From Trichomonas vaginalis G3 (taxonomy: Eukaryota; Parabasalia; Trichomonadida; Trichomonadidae): a DNA stretch of 64,000 nucleotides. This document shows, one piece after another, positions 1 to 10,979 of the stretch (the first letter of the stretch is position 1; each line of letters starts with the position of its first letter). Made by a program: the position numbers and the translations under genes. The stretch spans positions 8,651,797 through 8,715,796 of the forward strand of contig NC_067204.1 in assembly GCF_026262505.1 (NCBI RefSeq). The letters run 5' to 3'. The notes beneath the pieces are model-generated. The model saw only the letters and a program-made list of their open reading frames with translations, searched no databases and was not told the origin of the DNA.

Positions 1-1
1 C

Positions 2-1576
2 GATGATGTCGTTGTAGACGAAGAAAGTTCAGACGAAGAGGTCGCAGATAAACCAAAGAAGAGCAAACCAAAGGGAACCACACTCAAAACAGTATGGCAA
101 TGGGTACAAGTTAACGATAGAAAACCAATTTGGCTCAGAAAACCGGAAGAAGTGGTCGAAAGTGATTACAATGAGTTCTTTACCATATTCTTCAAGGAGC
201 CAAAGGGTCCAATGGTTCATTTACACAAGAATTTCGAAGGAAGAGTTCAATTTTCTTCACTTTTGTTCATTCCAAACGTTCCTCCACCAGCCGACCAATT
301 ATTCTCACATTTCACACGCAATGTGAGGCTCTACGTCAAGAGAGTCCTTGTTTCTGACTCCTGGACCGATGAATTATTGCCAGATTATTTGCATTTCATC
401 AAAGGTGTCATAGATTCAAACGACTTATCCCTCAATGTCGACAGAGACAGACTGATCAAAGAGAACACCCTCAAATTGATCAAAAACAAAGTAACATCCG
501 CGATATTATCTCTTATCAAGAAAATGTTCATGGAAGACCCTCTACAATACGCTGAGTTCTATTCCAAGTACGGCGGCAACATCAAATACGGCGTTGTCGA
601 TGACGAACAGAATAAGAGATTATTATCCCAACTTTTGATGTTCTATACCTCGTATTCTCCCAAGAAACTGACCACTTTGGACGACTACCTTGCTCGTATG
701 AAGAAAGGCCAAGAGAAAATTTACTGGATTGGAGCCGCATCTCTTGAAGAAGCCAAGAACTCACCGTACACACAAGATCTCCTCTCTAAAGGATACGAGA
801 TTCTATTCGCTCTGGAGCCAATCGATGTCTACTGCTTCGAGAGATTGGACGAATACAACGGAATTCCGTTAGATTCACCAGAAAAGTACCAAGGCGACAA
901 GTTCAGTGAAGAAAAGATCCAAGACGTCTCTTCTTTCGAAGGAATAACGCAGCGCCAGTTCAACAGAATCGTTCCTTGGATAAGAAAAGCGGTTGGAGAC
1001 AGAATTGAGAACGTTATTTTGTCAAAACGTCTCAAGACTGTTCCAGCCATTTGCACAGCTTCAGGATACGGATATACAGCATCACACGAGAGATTGATGC
1101 GTGCACAAATGGTACAAGACTCCCAAATGGCTGATAATCTGTATATGAGCAAGAAGACATTGGAATTGAACTATAACCATCCAACTGTAAAGGATTTGTT
1201 CAATAGAATTATGACATATAGAAATCTAAAACCAGAACAAAAAGTGGCAACTTTGGAAGACGTTAGATTGATTTTTGACGCGGCACTTTTGGCAGGCGGT
1301 TATACATTGAATGATCCATTGAATTTCACCAAGAGAGTTTTCCACATGATAGGAAGATCTTATGAAATAGAACCTAAAGTTGCTGAGTTCGAGGATGAAA
1401 ACAAAATCTTTTATCCGAAAGTTGAAGATGAATTTGAATTCGCTCATAAAAATCAACCTTTCGTAAAATTGGGAAGAAATTACAAGGTTGGTGGTGACGC
1501 AAAGGGTGATGGTGATGAAGCACCAGCTGATTTACATCCTTCAACACCAGAAGAATGTTATGCAGGTATACTTTAG
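2..1576 (+). CDS. HSP90-family chaperone, GRP94-like, 5' partial
   Basis: ATP-dependent chaperone; only the acidic linker, middle domain and C-terminal dimerisation domain are in the window, and the frame is open back to base 2. An acidic/lysine-rich charged linker (codons 1-25) is followed by WQWVQVND and KPIWLRKP, which fit the endoplasmin branch better than the cytosolic one. RNVRLYVKRVLV and FIKGVIDSNDLSLNVDRD are the conserved middle-domain motifs that precede the catalytic-loop region. The protein ends in AGIL, so neither MEEVD (cytosol) nor KDEL (ER retention) is present; localisation is therefore inferred from the middle domain. The N-terminal ATPase domain lies outside the window. 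This is the only clear housekeeping gene seen and it looks intact. Confidence 0.93.
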   Translation, partial: DDVVVDEESSDEEVADKPKKSKPKGTTLKTVWQWVQVNDRKPIWLRKPEEVVESDYNEFFTIFFKEPKGPMVHLHKNFEGRVQFSSLLFIPNVPPPADQLFSHFTRNVRLYVKRVLVSDSWTDELLPDYLHFIKGVIDSNDLSLNVDRDRLIKENTLKLIKNKVTSAILSLIKKMFMEDPLQYAEFYSKYGGNIKYGVVDDEQNKRLLSQLLMFYTSYSPKKLTTLDDYLARMKKGQEKIYWIGAASLEEAKNSPYTQDLLSKGYEILFALEPIDVYCFERLDEYNGIPLDSPEKYQGDKFSEEKIQDVSSFEGITQRQFNRIVPWIRKAVGDRIENVILSKRLKTVPAICTASGYGYTASHERLMRAQMVQDSQMADNLYMSKKTLELNYNHPTVKDLFNRIMTYRNLKPEQKVATLEDVRLIFDAALLAGGYTLNDPLNFTKRVFHMIGRSYEIEPKVAEFEDENKIFYPKVEDEFEFAHKNQPFVKLGRNYKVGGDAKGDGDEAPADLHPSTPEECYAGIL

Positions 1577-1695
1577 TTCTATTAATGTTTTAATAATAAA
1601 AAAATTGAATTTATTTTTTTTATCAACACAATTTTTTAATCTTGTACCATAGATAAAGTGAATAGTATATGTATGGTTATTGAATGACTTATTTT

Positions 1696-1761
1696 TGGTT
1701 TCAAGATTATTTAAGTTAAGGATGTCGCTTGAGGAACAAAATTCCTCAAATCTTGAAACCA
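1696..1761. repeat. Nested hairpin
   Basis: Outer arms of 13 bp (1696-1708 with 1749-1761, TGGTTTCAAGATT and its complement) enclose inner arms of 8 bp (1729-1736 with 1742-1749, TTGAGGAA) with a 5-base loop. It lies about 120 bases after the HSP90 stop, so it could form in the 3' end of that transcript or be a small mobile remnant. Confidence 0.7.
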
Positions 1762-1831
1762 GTGTCCCCAAAGTGGAATACACATTATTCACCATGGGGG
1801 ACAAAACAATATCCATATTTAGATTTTGAGT

Positions 1832-1984
1832 CATGAAAACATTTATTTTTGAAATTCACAGGCGCTCCCTCCCGTAACGATACAAAATTGAGAGTGTTAC
1901 GAACGGTAGTTTTAGCAGCGATTATTTTAACATACCTTATTGTTTGATTTCGAAATTTAAATTTCAAAAATAAATGTTTTCATG
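1832..1984. repeat. MITE-like element with 25-bp inverted ends
   Basis: The ends 1832-1856 and 1960-1984 are perfect 25-bp inverted repeats starting CATGAAAACATTTATTTT. The 153-bp unit has no coding capacity. I see no clear target-site duplication outside the repeats, so the family is unassigned. Confidence 0.65.
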
Positions 1985-2180
1985 CAACATAGATTCACAT
2001 TAACCATTAAGAAAAGTATGTACTTCTAAGATGTTAGAAAGCTTTGTTCTTCAAACTTTTTTATTTTTTGTAACGAAGGTTGCAAAAATAAAGCTGATTA
2101 CATTTTTATTGATAGTATATACTTTATATAAATATGTTAAGTGAACAAACCTTAATTTTCTCATATTCTGTTGAAACGGT

Positions 2181-2186
2181 TGGGGA
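2181..2186. repeat. Target-site duplication of Maverick 1, left copy
   Basis: TGGGGA directly precedes the terminal repeat and is repeated at 22765-22770. Six-base duplications are diagnostic of Maverick/Polinton integration. Confidence 0.9.
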
Positions 2187-3090
2187 AGTAGTAGGATAGG
2201 ATGGGTTTTGTGACTTTTTTTGTTACATCTATATATAGACGATGCATTAAAATATATTTATTTATAAATTATTAAAAAAATTAACATTAATTTTAAAATA
2301 ATTTATTTTTTTATCTTTTATAAAAGAAGCTATATATAGATGATGTCAGATATTCCGCGATTAATTAAACATTGTTTAAATCCCGAATGGGTTAAACTTC
2401 AATTTAAAAATGAAGATTGTGAATTATTAAATGAATATGAAAGCCAAAATAAGCTAATGAGGTATAAATATAATGATAAAGAATATTTAATTTCATGGAA
2501 TCAATGGAGTCATAATCAAAGACCTCATAAACGAGAAGAAGAAATTGAAAATAATGAAATGGAAATCATTGATGATATTAAAGAGGATTGAATTCCTAAA
2601 TTTTGTAGAAAAACCTTTAGAACTAAGTTAGGAGCATATAAACGTAGAGTATTAAATCCTGAATATCTTAAACATCAATTTAAAAAGGAAGACTGTGAAT
2701 TATTAAACGCTAATGAATATGAAAATGCTAAATCAAAACTGAGATATAAATATATTGGAAGTGATGAAAGGTGTAAAGATAAAGATAAAGTTTATTCAGT
2801 TTCATATAATAACTGGCACACGTTAGGGATAAGAAAACATTTAGGAGATTATGGGAAATGTTCCGAATTCTTCAAATCTAGTATGTACGAGAGAGTAAAA
2901 GAAATTAGAAATAATTATTTTCATGAATGAAAGATTCACTACCATAATGAAATAAAAAATAAAATATATTTATTTATAAATCATTAAAAAATTAACATTA
3001 ATTTTAAAATAAATTCTTTTATAAAAGAAGCTATATATAGATGATGTCAGATATTCCGCGATTAATTAAACATTGTTTAAATCCTGAATG
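2187..3090 (+). repeat. Maverick 1 left terminal inverted repeat
   Basis: Matches 21861-22764 in reverse complement over 904 bases with a few substitutions. The TIR is itself bracketed by a direct repeat of about 145 bp (near 2253-2400 and 2957-3100), so the inner edge of the TIR falls inside the second copy of that repeat. Confidence 0.9.
2340..2591 (+). CDS. TIR-borne small protein, left copy
   Basis: An 83-aa protein encoded wholly in the TIR and therefore present twice (other copy 22360-22611). It has the pattern LNPEWVKLQFKNEDCELL followed by RYKY and a WNQW element. A related pattern (LNPEYLKHQFKKEDCELL, then RYKY and YNNW) is readable in the TIR just downstream, about 2640-2930, so the TIR carries a duplicated small domain. 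I do not recognise the family. TIR location suggests either a terminus-binding role or a passenger; both are guesses. Confidence 0.5.
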   Translation: MMSDIPRLIKHCLNPEWVKLQFKNEDCELLNEYESQNKLMRYKYNDKEYLISWNQWSHNQRPHKREEEIENNEMEIIDDIKED

Positions 3091-3149
3091 GGTTAAACTT
3101 CTTACGAAAAATTAAAACTTAGTTATGTTTATTATTTTATTTTTTTATT

Positions 3150-6100
3150 TTGTATGAAATGAGCGTCAAAACTAACAACGTTAAAAAATTAGGATTCACA
3201 AACGAGGAAATAAAGGATATATTAGAGGAGGTGGGTTATGAAGTTAATAAATATTATTTAAGAAATTGTCAAAAATTTGCCGAGTTATTAAATGATTTAG
3301 ATTATGATGGAAAAATGAATAAAGATGATGTTATAAATTTCTTATATCCCACATCTGAAGAAGAAAAACCTAAAGAACCTGATGTTTTTCCCGAATATTA
3401 TGAAGAACGAATTAAAGATGATGAATACGATGAAATTGAAAGACTGAAAAAAATAAGAGATGAAATAAATGAAAAAATTAAGGAATTAAGAGAAGTTGAA
3501 AAATATAATGAAAATGAAGTAGAGGGTTTAATGAATATCCCAGCTTCAGAATCAGAAGTTCAGAAATCTCATGAAGAAAGATATAAAAATTATGTCTCAG
3601 AATCAACACAAAATTTATTAGATGGTGAAATAGACGAAACACTTTCAGAAGAAGGTACTAAATTTATTCGTAAACATAAGTTACAATTTATTGATAATGA
3701 AGAATACCCTTGTATCCTACTTTCACCACCTTTAGATTCCAAAAAATTCAAAAAAGCTCTTAAAAACGTGACATATGCAACTAATACGATTAAGAAAGAA
3801 GATCATGATATTTACACAAATTATTATTTAAATAAATGCACAGGTGTTGATAAAGTTTTGATTTATTAGATAAAATATCAAAAGAAACCATTGGAACATA
3901 TAAAATTTTGTGTGATTGTGGTTTCATTGTTGAAGATACTAATAATGTTTCATATGAAAGAACAGCACCGAAGGAAGACGAAGTTGAAAGGTCTATACCA
4001 TTCGTTATTAAGAACATAAAAGATATGAAAACTTATAAACATTATATTTATTCATTTATTTCAGAAAAAATGGAAGCAACCCATAAAACATCTTCTCATC
4101 ATTTTATAGCTATTCATACATTCCTTTTCAAAGTTGTGAAATTAAATAAGACAGGAATTAGATTTAATGTATCAGGGTACGCATTCTTGAGTAAATTAAA
4201 ATGTATTCGTCACGTCGCAGATGATAAAAATTTATGTGTTCTTAATTCATTTTACGGACTTTAAAAAAATAAACTTTATTTTTATTTATTTTTTAATTTT
4301 TTATTCTTACATAAATGAACAAAAACGGAACAGCTAAAATGAATGATAATCAAATTAGAGCAGAAGGTAGAAGGTTATTTAAACGCTTCTATAACATTCC
4401 TGATGGTGTTAATCCTAAAACTCGTAGAAGCTATTTAAATGAAGCAATAGATGCATATGAAGGGTTTGACATTTCATCAGAAAGTGAGAGATTAGCGAGA
4501 ATGTTAAATGTTAATATTGATTTCTATTATTGTGATCCTCAACCAGAAGACGTGGACATAAATAAGGTAGACTTTCCATTAGTGGAATCAATAATGATAG
4601 ATCCAGAATTTGAAACAGTAAATATTTTATTAACACAGAGTCCATGTGGAAAACTTCACGCTGACAGAATAACAGACGTTGAAGCACTCACCGGCTATAA
4701 AGTTTGTCCATATTGTAAAGAAGAAGTTTATTCTATCCGTGATGATCCAGAAAGGAAAAACCAAAGAAGATTTTTAAAGCATTGTGAGAAATGTAAAGAA
4801 AATAATGGGAGATTAATTCAAGACGTTCAATTGCAAAAGACACAGCAACCATATGCACCACATATTACGAAACAGAAGATATATCAGTGGTTATTAGCTC
4901 ACAATTTGCAGAAATATTATAAACCGACAAGATATTATATTACTTTTGACTTTGAAACATTAGAGACTAAAGAAGAATTACAACTTTCTGAGTGTGCAAC
5001 TTTGAATGCTTACTTAAAACCATTCATGGTATCATCAACGGTTAAATTAAATGATAAAACATACACGAGGAATTTTTGCTTAACTTCGAGTGATTCTTTT
5101 ATTTCTGATTGGATTGAGTTTTTATTTTCAACCTGTTCATTAGTTGTTGAATCAAATATGAGTCAATACGATGAATTATTGAAGTCGCAAACATTAAATG
5201 AAAAACAGAAGGAAGCATTTAAAGAACTTCTAGATGAGGAATTCAATAAAGTGAATATCATAGGTTTTAATTCGGGAAAGTTTGATTTAAATTTAATTCT
5301 TCGTGATTTAAACACTGCAAAATGGAAAATAAAATCAATGCTGGGTTCATCTTCACAATTTAAGCAAGTCATTGTAAAGAAAACAAACGTTCCATATGAA
5401 TTAAGATTTATTGACATCAGAAATTATATAGCGGGTGGGACATTAGACCAATTCACTCAAGATTTCGGAAACAATAAATCACGTGTTAAATCCTTTTTCC
5501 CTTATCAATTCATCACGTGGGAAAATTACGAAGAAGAATTATATAAAGTGGAACCATTCACGAAAGATTCATTTTATTCAGCATTAACCCAAGAAACTAT
5601 ATCAGATAGTGATTATCAAATATATCTCAATGATGCTAAAAACTTTAAGAATAGATTAGAATATTTTATTCATTATTGCAATAAAGATGTTGAAATTATG
5701 ATTGACCCAATTGATAAAATTATTGAAGAAACATTTGTTTATAAAATTGACATGCTTCATAATCTTTCTTTATCATCGAATGCTTCAATGATTCGTTACG
5801 CTTTAGCATATAAAGACTTTAATCCTAATGAAAAATATCCTGAGGAAGAGATAGAATCAAGTTTTGAATTAACGAAAAAGTATTGGAAATATAAAATTGA
5901 ATCATATAAGAAACAAGATGAAAAAGCAGAAAGAGATACTAAAAATAATGTTTCAATGGATGATTTTCAATACTATCACGATTTAATCCTTTCATCTAAA
6001 TGCAAAATGTGTGGTAAAGCGTTTACATATGCAAATAAACCAACATTGGATAGAATCGATAATGAAAAACCACATACCAAAGAAAATTGTCAGTTAATGT

Positions 6101-7759
6101 GTTGTTATTGCAATGTCGTAAAATCAAATAAAGATGAAGATGTTCAACGTTTAAGAATCAATTTAAGAAATTATGCATTAAAAAATAATTTACCAATGAC
6201 TTTAGATTCAGTTGAAGCTTATCACATTCTCCGTAATGGAATTACTGGTGGTTTATCAAATGTTCAACATAGAGTAAATCTTAAAGGAATCACGCACATT
6301 AATAAACTTTCATATAATCCAGAAACTAAAACTGTATCAAATGAGGACACCACCAACATTATGACTCATTTTCGTTGGTGTTGACTTTAATTCATTATAT
6401 CCTTCATCATTTTCATCTAATCCTCATGATTTCATTCAATATACTGACCATAAAATGTATATGCCGGGAAGATTGAATGGTGTTATCATTTGTGATACAG
6501 CAACAAAGAAAGCAAAAGCACTGGGAATAATTAAGAAGAAAAATACTTTATTCGTGGCTGAAGTAAAGGGTCACATTGATGAAAAATACATTAATGATTA
6601 CATAAACTTTTTACCGATAATAAGAAACTTAGATATTATCACAGATGAAAAAACAATTGGCAGTTTTATGTATAATTACATGAAATCAAACAATCTACCG
6701 GTTGACCAGAAACAGAGGAAATTAACTCAGTTAGCATCAACACACAACCAATATCAACCATTTTCTTCTTATTATCTTTGGTATCTAATAGACAGATTTC
6801 ATTTTATCATCGATGATATTCAATCAATTTTAACATTTACGAAAAACACTTGTTTTAATGAATTTGCGAACAAATTTATGAACGAAAGACAAAAGGCTGA
6901 ATTAGAAGGAAATAAAGGAAAAAGTTTATTTTGCAAGATTTCGCTTAATGGATCATATGGTTACGATGCAATGAATACACAAAATTACACAAAGACTAAA
7001 ATAATGAATGCACAGAAGGCACGCGTTGCATGTATGTCAAATAAGTTTAAAAACATAAGAGAAATAGGTGAGGATACATATCAAGTGATGCTTAAAGATA
7101 GATTTTATAGATGTGATACATGTTTACAAGAGGCATTCTTCACTTTAGATAACGCAAAATACTGGTATTTAGTTTTCATTTATGATTTTATGTATAAATG
7201 CATGGATGTTAATCGTTTTCATTTCATTGAAGGTGATACTGATTCATCTTATTGGGCAATCGCTGGCGACCCAAATCTTCCTAACACTCAAGCATTCAAG
7301 CAATTGTTACCGATAAACAATTTTATGATAAAAACATTTTCAAATTCGCACCATTTGATTTCTTCTGTTTTGATGAGAAATTTAAACCTAAATTAAAGAA
7401 TAAAGCTGAAGAAAAAGCACATGAGAAGAGTTATTGGGTTTAGCAATTGAGAAACAAGTGATAACATGGTTGCTTTATGCCCTAAGTGTTATACATCATT
7501 CAACGGTTCAATTGATGGAAGTGATTTTAAAAAGATTGCACAAAAAATGAAAGGTGTTAGTTTACGACAAAATAAACAATTAACACCTAAAAATTATTTG
7601 GATATAATAAATGATAAAGTGATATTTGATGGTCAGAATATTAATTTACAACTTAAAAACGGGTCAATGACTCGCTTAACAATCGGTAAGACTGCATTAA
7701 CAGGAGCACACACTAAGGCTGTATGTTGTGAAAATGGATGTTGTATGCCATTTATTTAA
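3150..7759 (+). pseudogene. Protein-primed DNA polymerase B region (pPolB), broken
   Basis: Replicative polymerase of the element. Along the region I see an N-terminal helical and acidic part, then the Polinton-type zinc-finger section (HADRITDVEALTGY then CPYC and HCEKC), the exonuclease I motif ITFDFETLE, an embedded HNH nuclease domain, polymerase motif A (DFNSLYPS), motif B (KISLNGSYG) and motif C (GDTDSS). The order matches protein-primed family B polymerases, whose terminal-protein priming fits a linear element with TIRs. The gene is broken at roughly four or five places, so it is a fossil. A T-rich promoter-like tract lies before 3159 and a second before 4315, so the first part (3150-4264) may have been a separate gene. 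Confidence 0.85.
5990..6190 (+). other. HNH endonuclease domain embedded in pPolB
   Basis: In frame within the polymerase region: CKMCGK, then LDRIDNEKPHTKENC, then CCYCN, which is the Cys-Cys / DRIDN-H-N / Cys-Cys arrangement of treble-clef HNH nucleases. It lies between the exonuclease domain and motif A, just before the conserved GG element. The polymerase of Maverick 2 has no such insert at the matching place. It could be a domain that moved in as a homing-type nuclease, or a working nuclease for processing element ends; the sequence does not decide. Confidence 0.75.
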
Positions 7760-8140
7760 TAAAATGCCACAGAAGAGACAAAAGGAACCGTTAATGATGC
7801 GATTCAAAGAGGTGGGCACCCTTAAAACATTTATTTTATTTTTATATAAATGGATAACGCAGATTTAGAAAATTTAATTGATGATTTAGTATTTAATCAA
7901 AATTTTCTTAATTATTATGAATTAAAATCATATCTCCAAAAATATAGGGTGTCCAAAGGTGCGTTTAGCACAGCGCTCTATATGAGACTATTAAAGGAGA
8001 TATATGCTGATTATAAATATATAATAAAAAATATGAATATATGTATATAATGAGTATGTTGTATTTTGGCGCCATGCCGGGATATAAAATGAATTTTGAG
8101 ACAAGAGGCGGTTTCGCGGGAAATTTTGGCGGGATTTTTT

Positions 8141-8151
8141 TCATTTTTTTA
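8141..8151 (+). promoter_or_regulatory. Initiator-like motif of mariner transposase
   Basis: TCATTTTTTTA ends directly before the ATG at 8152, matching the trichomonad initiator pattern TCAYTT/TCATTTTT. It supports the internal start over the upstream ATGs in the same frame. Confidence 0.55.
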
Positions 8152-9168
8152 ATGAATCATAAAGAAAACATCCTCGCTCTTGCAAAAAAATGCAAAGACT
8201 GTAAAAAAATCTACGAGACATTGGTAAAATGCTTCGGTATGGATGCTCCTAGCTATTCCACTGTAACGTATCATGTTAGGATGTATCACTTCATGAACAA
8301 AAAGGCGCCCATCATAAAAATTGACAAAAAATCGCCGGATCAAAGAAAAATCAAAGCAATTCTTCAAGCGCTAGATGAAGACCCAAGAGCATCACTCAGA
8401 AGGATAGAGGAGATGACAAAGATACCACGTACAACAGTCAGTTATTATCTGCACAATTATTTGAACTACAAACTAGCGTATACACGTTGGGTTCCGCACA
8501 ACCTTAATTCAGTTCAAAAAAAATCTAGAGTCCAATCTTCGAAAGAGCTCCTCTCTATATTGGGTGCGTATCAATCCAAGAAGTTTCGCTTTTTAGTAAC
8601 AGGGGACGAGTCTTGGTTTCAATATGCAACAGAAGCCAAAATCATGTGGATCCCGAAGGATGAAAATCCGCAAACATTCCCGAAGAAAAAAATTGACACA
8701 CCAATGATGATGTTGTCAGTTTTTTGGGGCGTGAATGGCATCATCGCAATTGATATTCTTCAAAAACCTAATACGATGAATGCTCAGTATCTAATTGACA
8801 ATGTTCTTACTCAAATTATCAATTCTGATGAGTTTGAGAAATCCAAACAACAAAAACAAAAGTTTGCAATTCATTTTGATAATTCAAGAGTTCACAAAAG
8901 TCATAAGGTAATGAATTACTTGGTGGAAAACAATGTCAAAGTTGTTCCAAACCCAATTTATTCACCTGATATTGCACCCTCTGACTTTTATTTATTCGGC
9001 ACGCTAAAAAAGAGAGCTGAAGGACGCGAATTCGCGAGTCCAGATGATCTTGAAAATTTTGTAAGAGAGCAATTTGAGCAATTTTCTCATGATGATTTAA
9101 AGCGTGTCTTTCAAGCCTGGATCGATCGCTGCGAACGCGTGATTGAATCCAATGGTGATTATATTTAA
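8152..9168 (+). CDS. Mariner transposase (DD34D)
   Basis: A 338-aa cut-and-paste transposase, the usual mariner length. The N-terminal half has a helix-turn-helix (SLRRIEEMTKIPRTTVSYYL). The catalytic triad is visible as VTGDESWF, HFDNSRVHKS and YSPDIAPSDFYLFG, with 34 residues between the second and third aspartates. The frame is open further upstream to 8041, but the ATG at 8152 follows an initiator-like motif and gives the normal length. The gene lies within its own TIRs inside the Maverick integrase. No break is seen, so it could have been active recently. Confidence 0.93.
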   Translation: MNHKENILALAKKCKDCKKIYETLVKCFGMDAPSYSTVTYHVRMYHFMNKKAPIIKIDKKSPDQRKIKAILQALDEDPRASLRRIEEMTKIPRTTVSYYLHNYLNYKLAYTRWVPHNLNSVQKKSRVQSSKELLSILGAYQSKKFRFLVTGDESWFQYATEAKIMWIPKDENPQTFPKKKIDTPMMMLSVFWGVNGIIAIDILQKPNTMNAQYLIDNVLTQIINSDEFEKSKQQKQKFAIHFDNSRVHKSHKVMNYLVENNVKVVPNPIYSPDIAPSDFYLFGTLKKRAEGREFASPDDLENFVREQFEQFSHDDLKRVFQAWIDRCERVIESNGDYI

Positions 9169-9502
9169 ATAAACTTTATATATATGTAACTTGTTTATTT
9201 CTATTCGCAGTATTCAGGTTTGTGCTAAACACACCTTTGGACACCCTATATAATAAAAATATAACGGGTGATGATATGGAATATTATTATTCGTATTATA
9301 AAAATGAAATTTTGAAATATCATGATAAAATAATTTCTAAAATTAAAGACAAAATTAAAAATAATGAATATACAAAGGGAAAAACTAAATCACAACTTAA
9401 ACAGTTGAAAGATTTCAAAAATAAAGTATTAACAGAAGAAGATATTGATGAATTATATAAATTATATAATCCCGAGCCGCAAAAAACAAATGTTCAACAG
9501 CT

Positions 9503-9534
9503 AAAGGTGCAAAACACCCAGGTCCTTCAGACCA
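9503..9534 (+). repeat. Double-hairpin repeat, type II, in integrase
   Basis: Two adjacent hairpins, GGTG-CAAAA-CACC and GGTC-CTTCA-GACC, encode QLKVQNTQVLQT in frame. The same unit occurs in the fibre gene at 15381-15410 with the first stem changed to GGCGC/GCGCC, so both sides of the stem changed together. Confidence 0.6.
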
Positions 9535-10706
9535 TAAATGAAGCACAAGCTTTAATTTATGATTCATTAGTTAAACCATATTCAGCCCGACTTTTAAATG
9601 AAGATCAACTTTTGGAATTCATCTTTCAACATAAACTCGAAGCGGGAAAGTATATCAAACCTTTATATACAGCATATTTAAAACAAATGAATAGAATACA
9701 TCCAGAATTAATGAAGGGGGGAATGAAATCCAAAACTTCATCATCCAAAATCAAAGCAGATAAAATTAAACCACTTGCAACACCAAAACCTCCAATAACA
9801 GTACCTCCTCCTTCAGATAATCCTTCATCATTCACTTTATTATATCCATTTCAAACATTAAAGAAGCAAAAAGATTTTAAAAAGGATTTCAAGATATTAA
9901 ATAAACCAATTGACCCGAAAATTCAACCGTTAAAGGAAAAATTTGGTCGCCCTTCATTTGCACCATATCCATATTCATACGAAATCGATCATCTGGAATA
10001 TTCAAAAGGAAACGTTACTTATTTATTTGCCATTAACATTAACACAAGATATTTATATTGCATTCCGGTGAAAGGGAAAACAGAACAGGAAACAAGAAGA
10101 GCTATTCAATACTTATAGATCATGAAAGAGTAGATAATATCAGGGGTGATAGTGATAAAGGATTTCAGGCAGCTATGGCTCATTATTTCCCACAAATTAA
10201 TTTTTACTTTTCATCCTCTCCATATACGTTTCATAATAAAATAGTTGATGCAGTAATGAGAACTCTTAGAGATGCGTTAGGAGTTAACGGTCAGATATAC
10301 TGGGATGGAAATCATGACTCCATCATACAGCAGTTAGTATATTATTACAATAATACATGGCATAGAACTATAAACATGAAACCGGTGGAAATGAAAAATG
10401 ATATTTCAAAAGAATGGGAATATATTAGAAAGCAAATGGAAAGGTTGAATGATGTTAAACGTGAACAAATTAATTCAGGGCTCATGAATTTTAAACAAGG
10501 GGATAAAGTTTTGATTCATCTCGATTATGGAAAAACTGATAAATCAATGACAAAAAGAAGACGAAGATTTGACACAATAGCTGAATTTGTTAGATATATT
10601 AATGGCAATGCATTAGTTGAGGTTAACAATAAATTAATAGAAATTCCGATTTATTTTATTACTCCATTATATTTAAATAATATTTAATTTTTTTATTTCG
10701 TAAGAA

Positions 10707-10979
10707 ATGAGTGACAACGAAGCAGCCAAGAGTCCAGACAACGAATATAAAAAGAAACTAAACAGAATTAAATCAAAAATATGCTATTACAAAAAGAAGC
10801 CGCAATGCGGTGGGGCTGAAAACGATAAAGAGAGGAAAAAAATAATCGAAAAATTAGAAACTTACCGTTCAATCCTTAAACTGAGTGAAGCAAAAATAAA
10901 AGAATTTAATAGAATAAATAAATTGATTGGAAGAGATGAATTTAATAAAGATGAATTTTTAAACTCAATCCAAATTTAA
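10707..10979 (+). CDS. Small basic Maverick 1 protein
   Basis: A 90-aa lysine-rich protein with a helical, coiled-coil-like C-terminal half (KIIEKLETYRSILKLSEAKI). It is preceded by a short T-rich tract with TAAGAA before the ATG, the local promoter style. Residues near 31-38 (KKPQCGGAE) come from a double-hairpin repeat that keeps the frame. I recognise no family. It meets the leftward small gene at 10976-11140 tail to tail with overlapping stop codons. Confidence 0.55.
   Translation: MSDNEAAKSPDNEYKKKLNRIKSKICYYKKKPQCGGAENDKERKKIIEKLETYRSILKLSEAKIKEFNRINKLIGRDEFNKDEFLNSIQI
10797..10820 (+). repeat. Double-hairpin repeat, type I (copy G)
   Basis: First hairpin CCGC-AAT-GCGG is perfect, the second has decayed. 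It is translated as KPQCGGAE, the same frame as the copies in Maverick 2. Confidence 0.55.

Larger units (their letters stand above)
1577..2180. other. Intergenic spacer left of Maverick 1
   Basis: No coding region is supported here. The stretch holds a nested hairpin at 1696-1761 and a MITE-like inverted-repeat element at 1832-1984, otherwise plain AT-rich sequence up to the target-site duplication of Maverick 1. Confidence 0.7.
7945..9248 (+). mobile_element. Mariner (Tc1/mariner) element inside Maverick 1
   Basis: Terminal inverted repeats of about 28 bp (left GGGTGTCCAAAGGTGCG, right the complement with one difference) flank a single transposase gene. TA, or TATA, is present at both junctions, as expected for TA target-site duplication. 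The insertion cuts the Maverick integrase gene, so the mariner arrived later. With an uninterrupted transposase and well-matched ends it looks whole. Confidence 0.92.
7850..10687 (+). pseudogene. Retroviral-type integrase region, interrupted by mariner
   Basis: Integrase that inserts the element. The N-terminal part begins at 7850 (MDNADLENLIDDL) and the mariner at 7945-9248 separates it from the rest. The catalytic core reads YSYEIDHLEYSKGNVTYLF and NIRGDSDKG, followed by RTLRDALG and a basic C-terminal part resembling the DNA-binding tail of Polinton integrases. A proline-rich linker (PPITVPPPSDNP) precedes the core. In-frame codons at 9503-9534 carry a double-hairpin repeat also found in the fibre gene. 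Apart from the insertion there is about one further break. Confidence 0.8.

Noticed and set aside
829-1152. Minus-strand open frame opposite the HSP90 gene
   Set aside because: Shadow of the HSP90 codons; no independent features.
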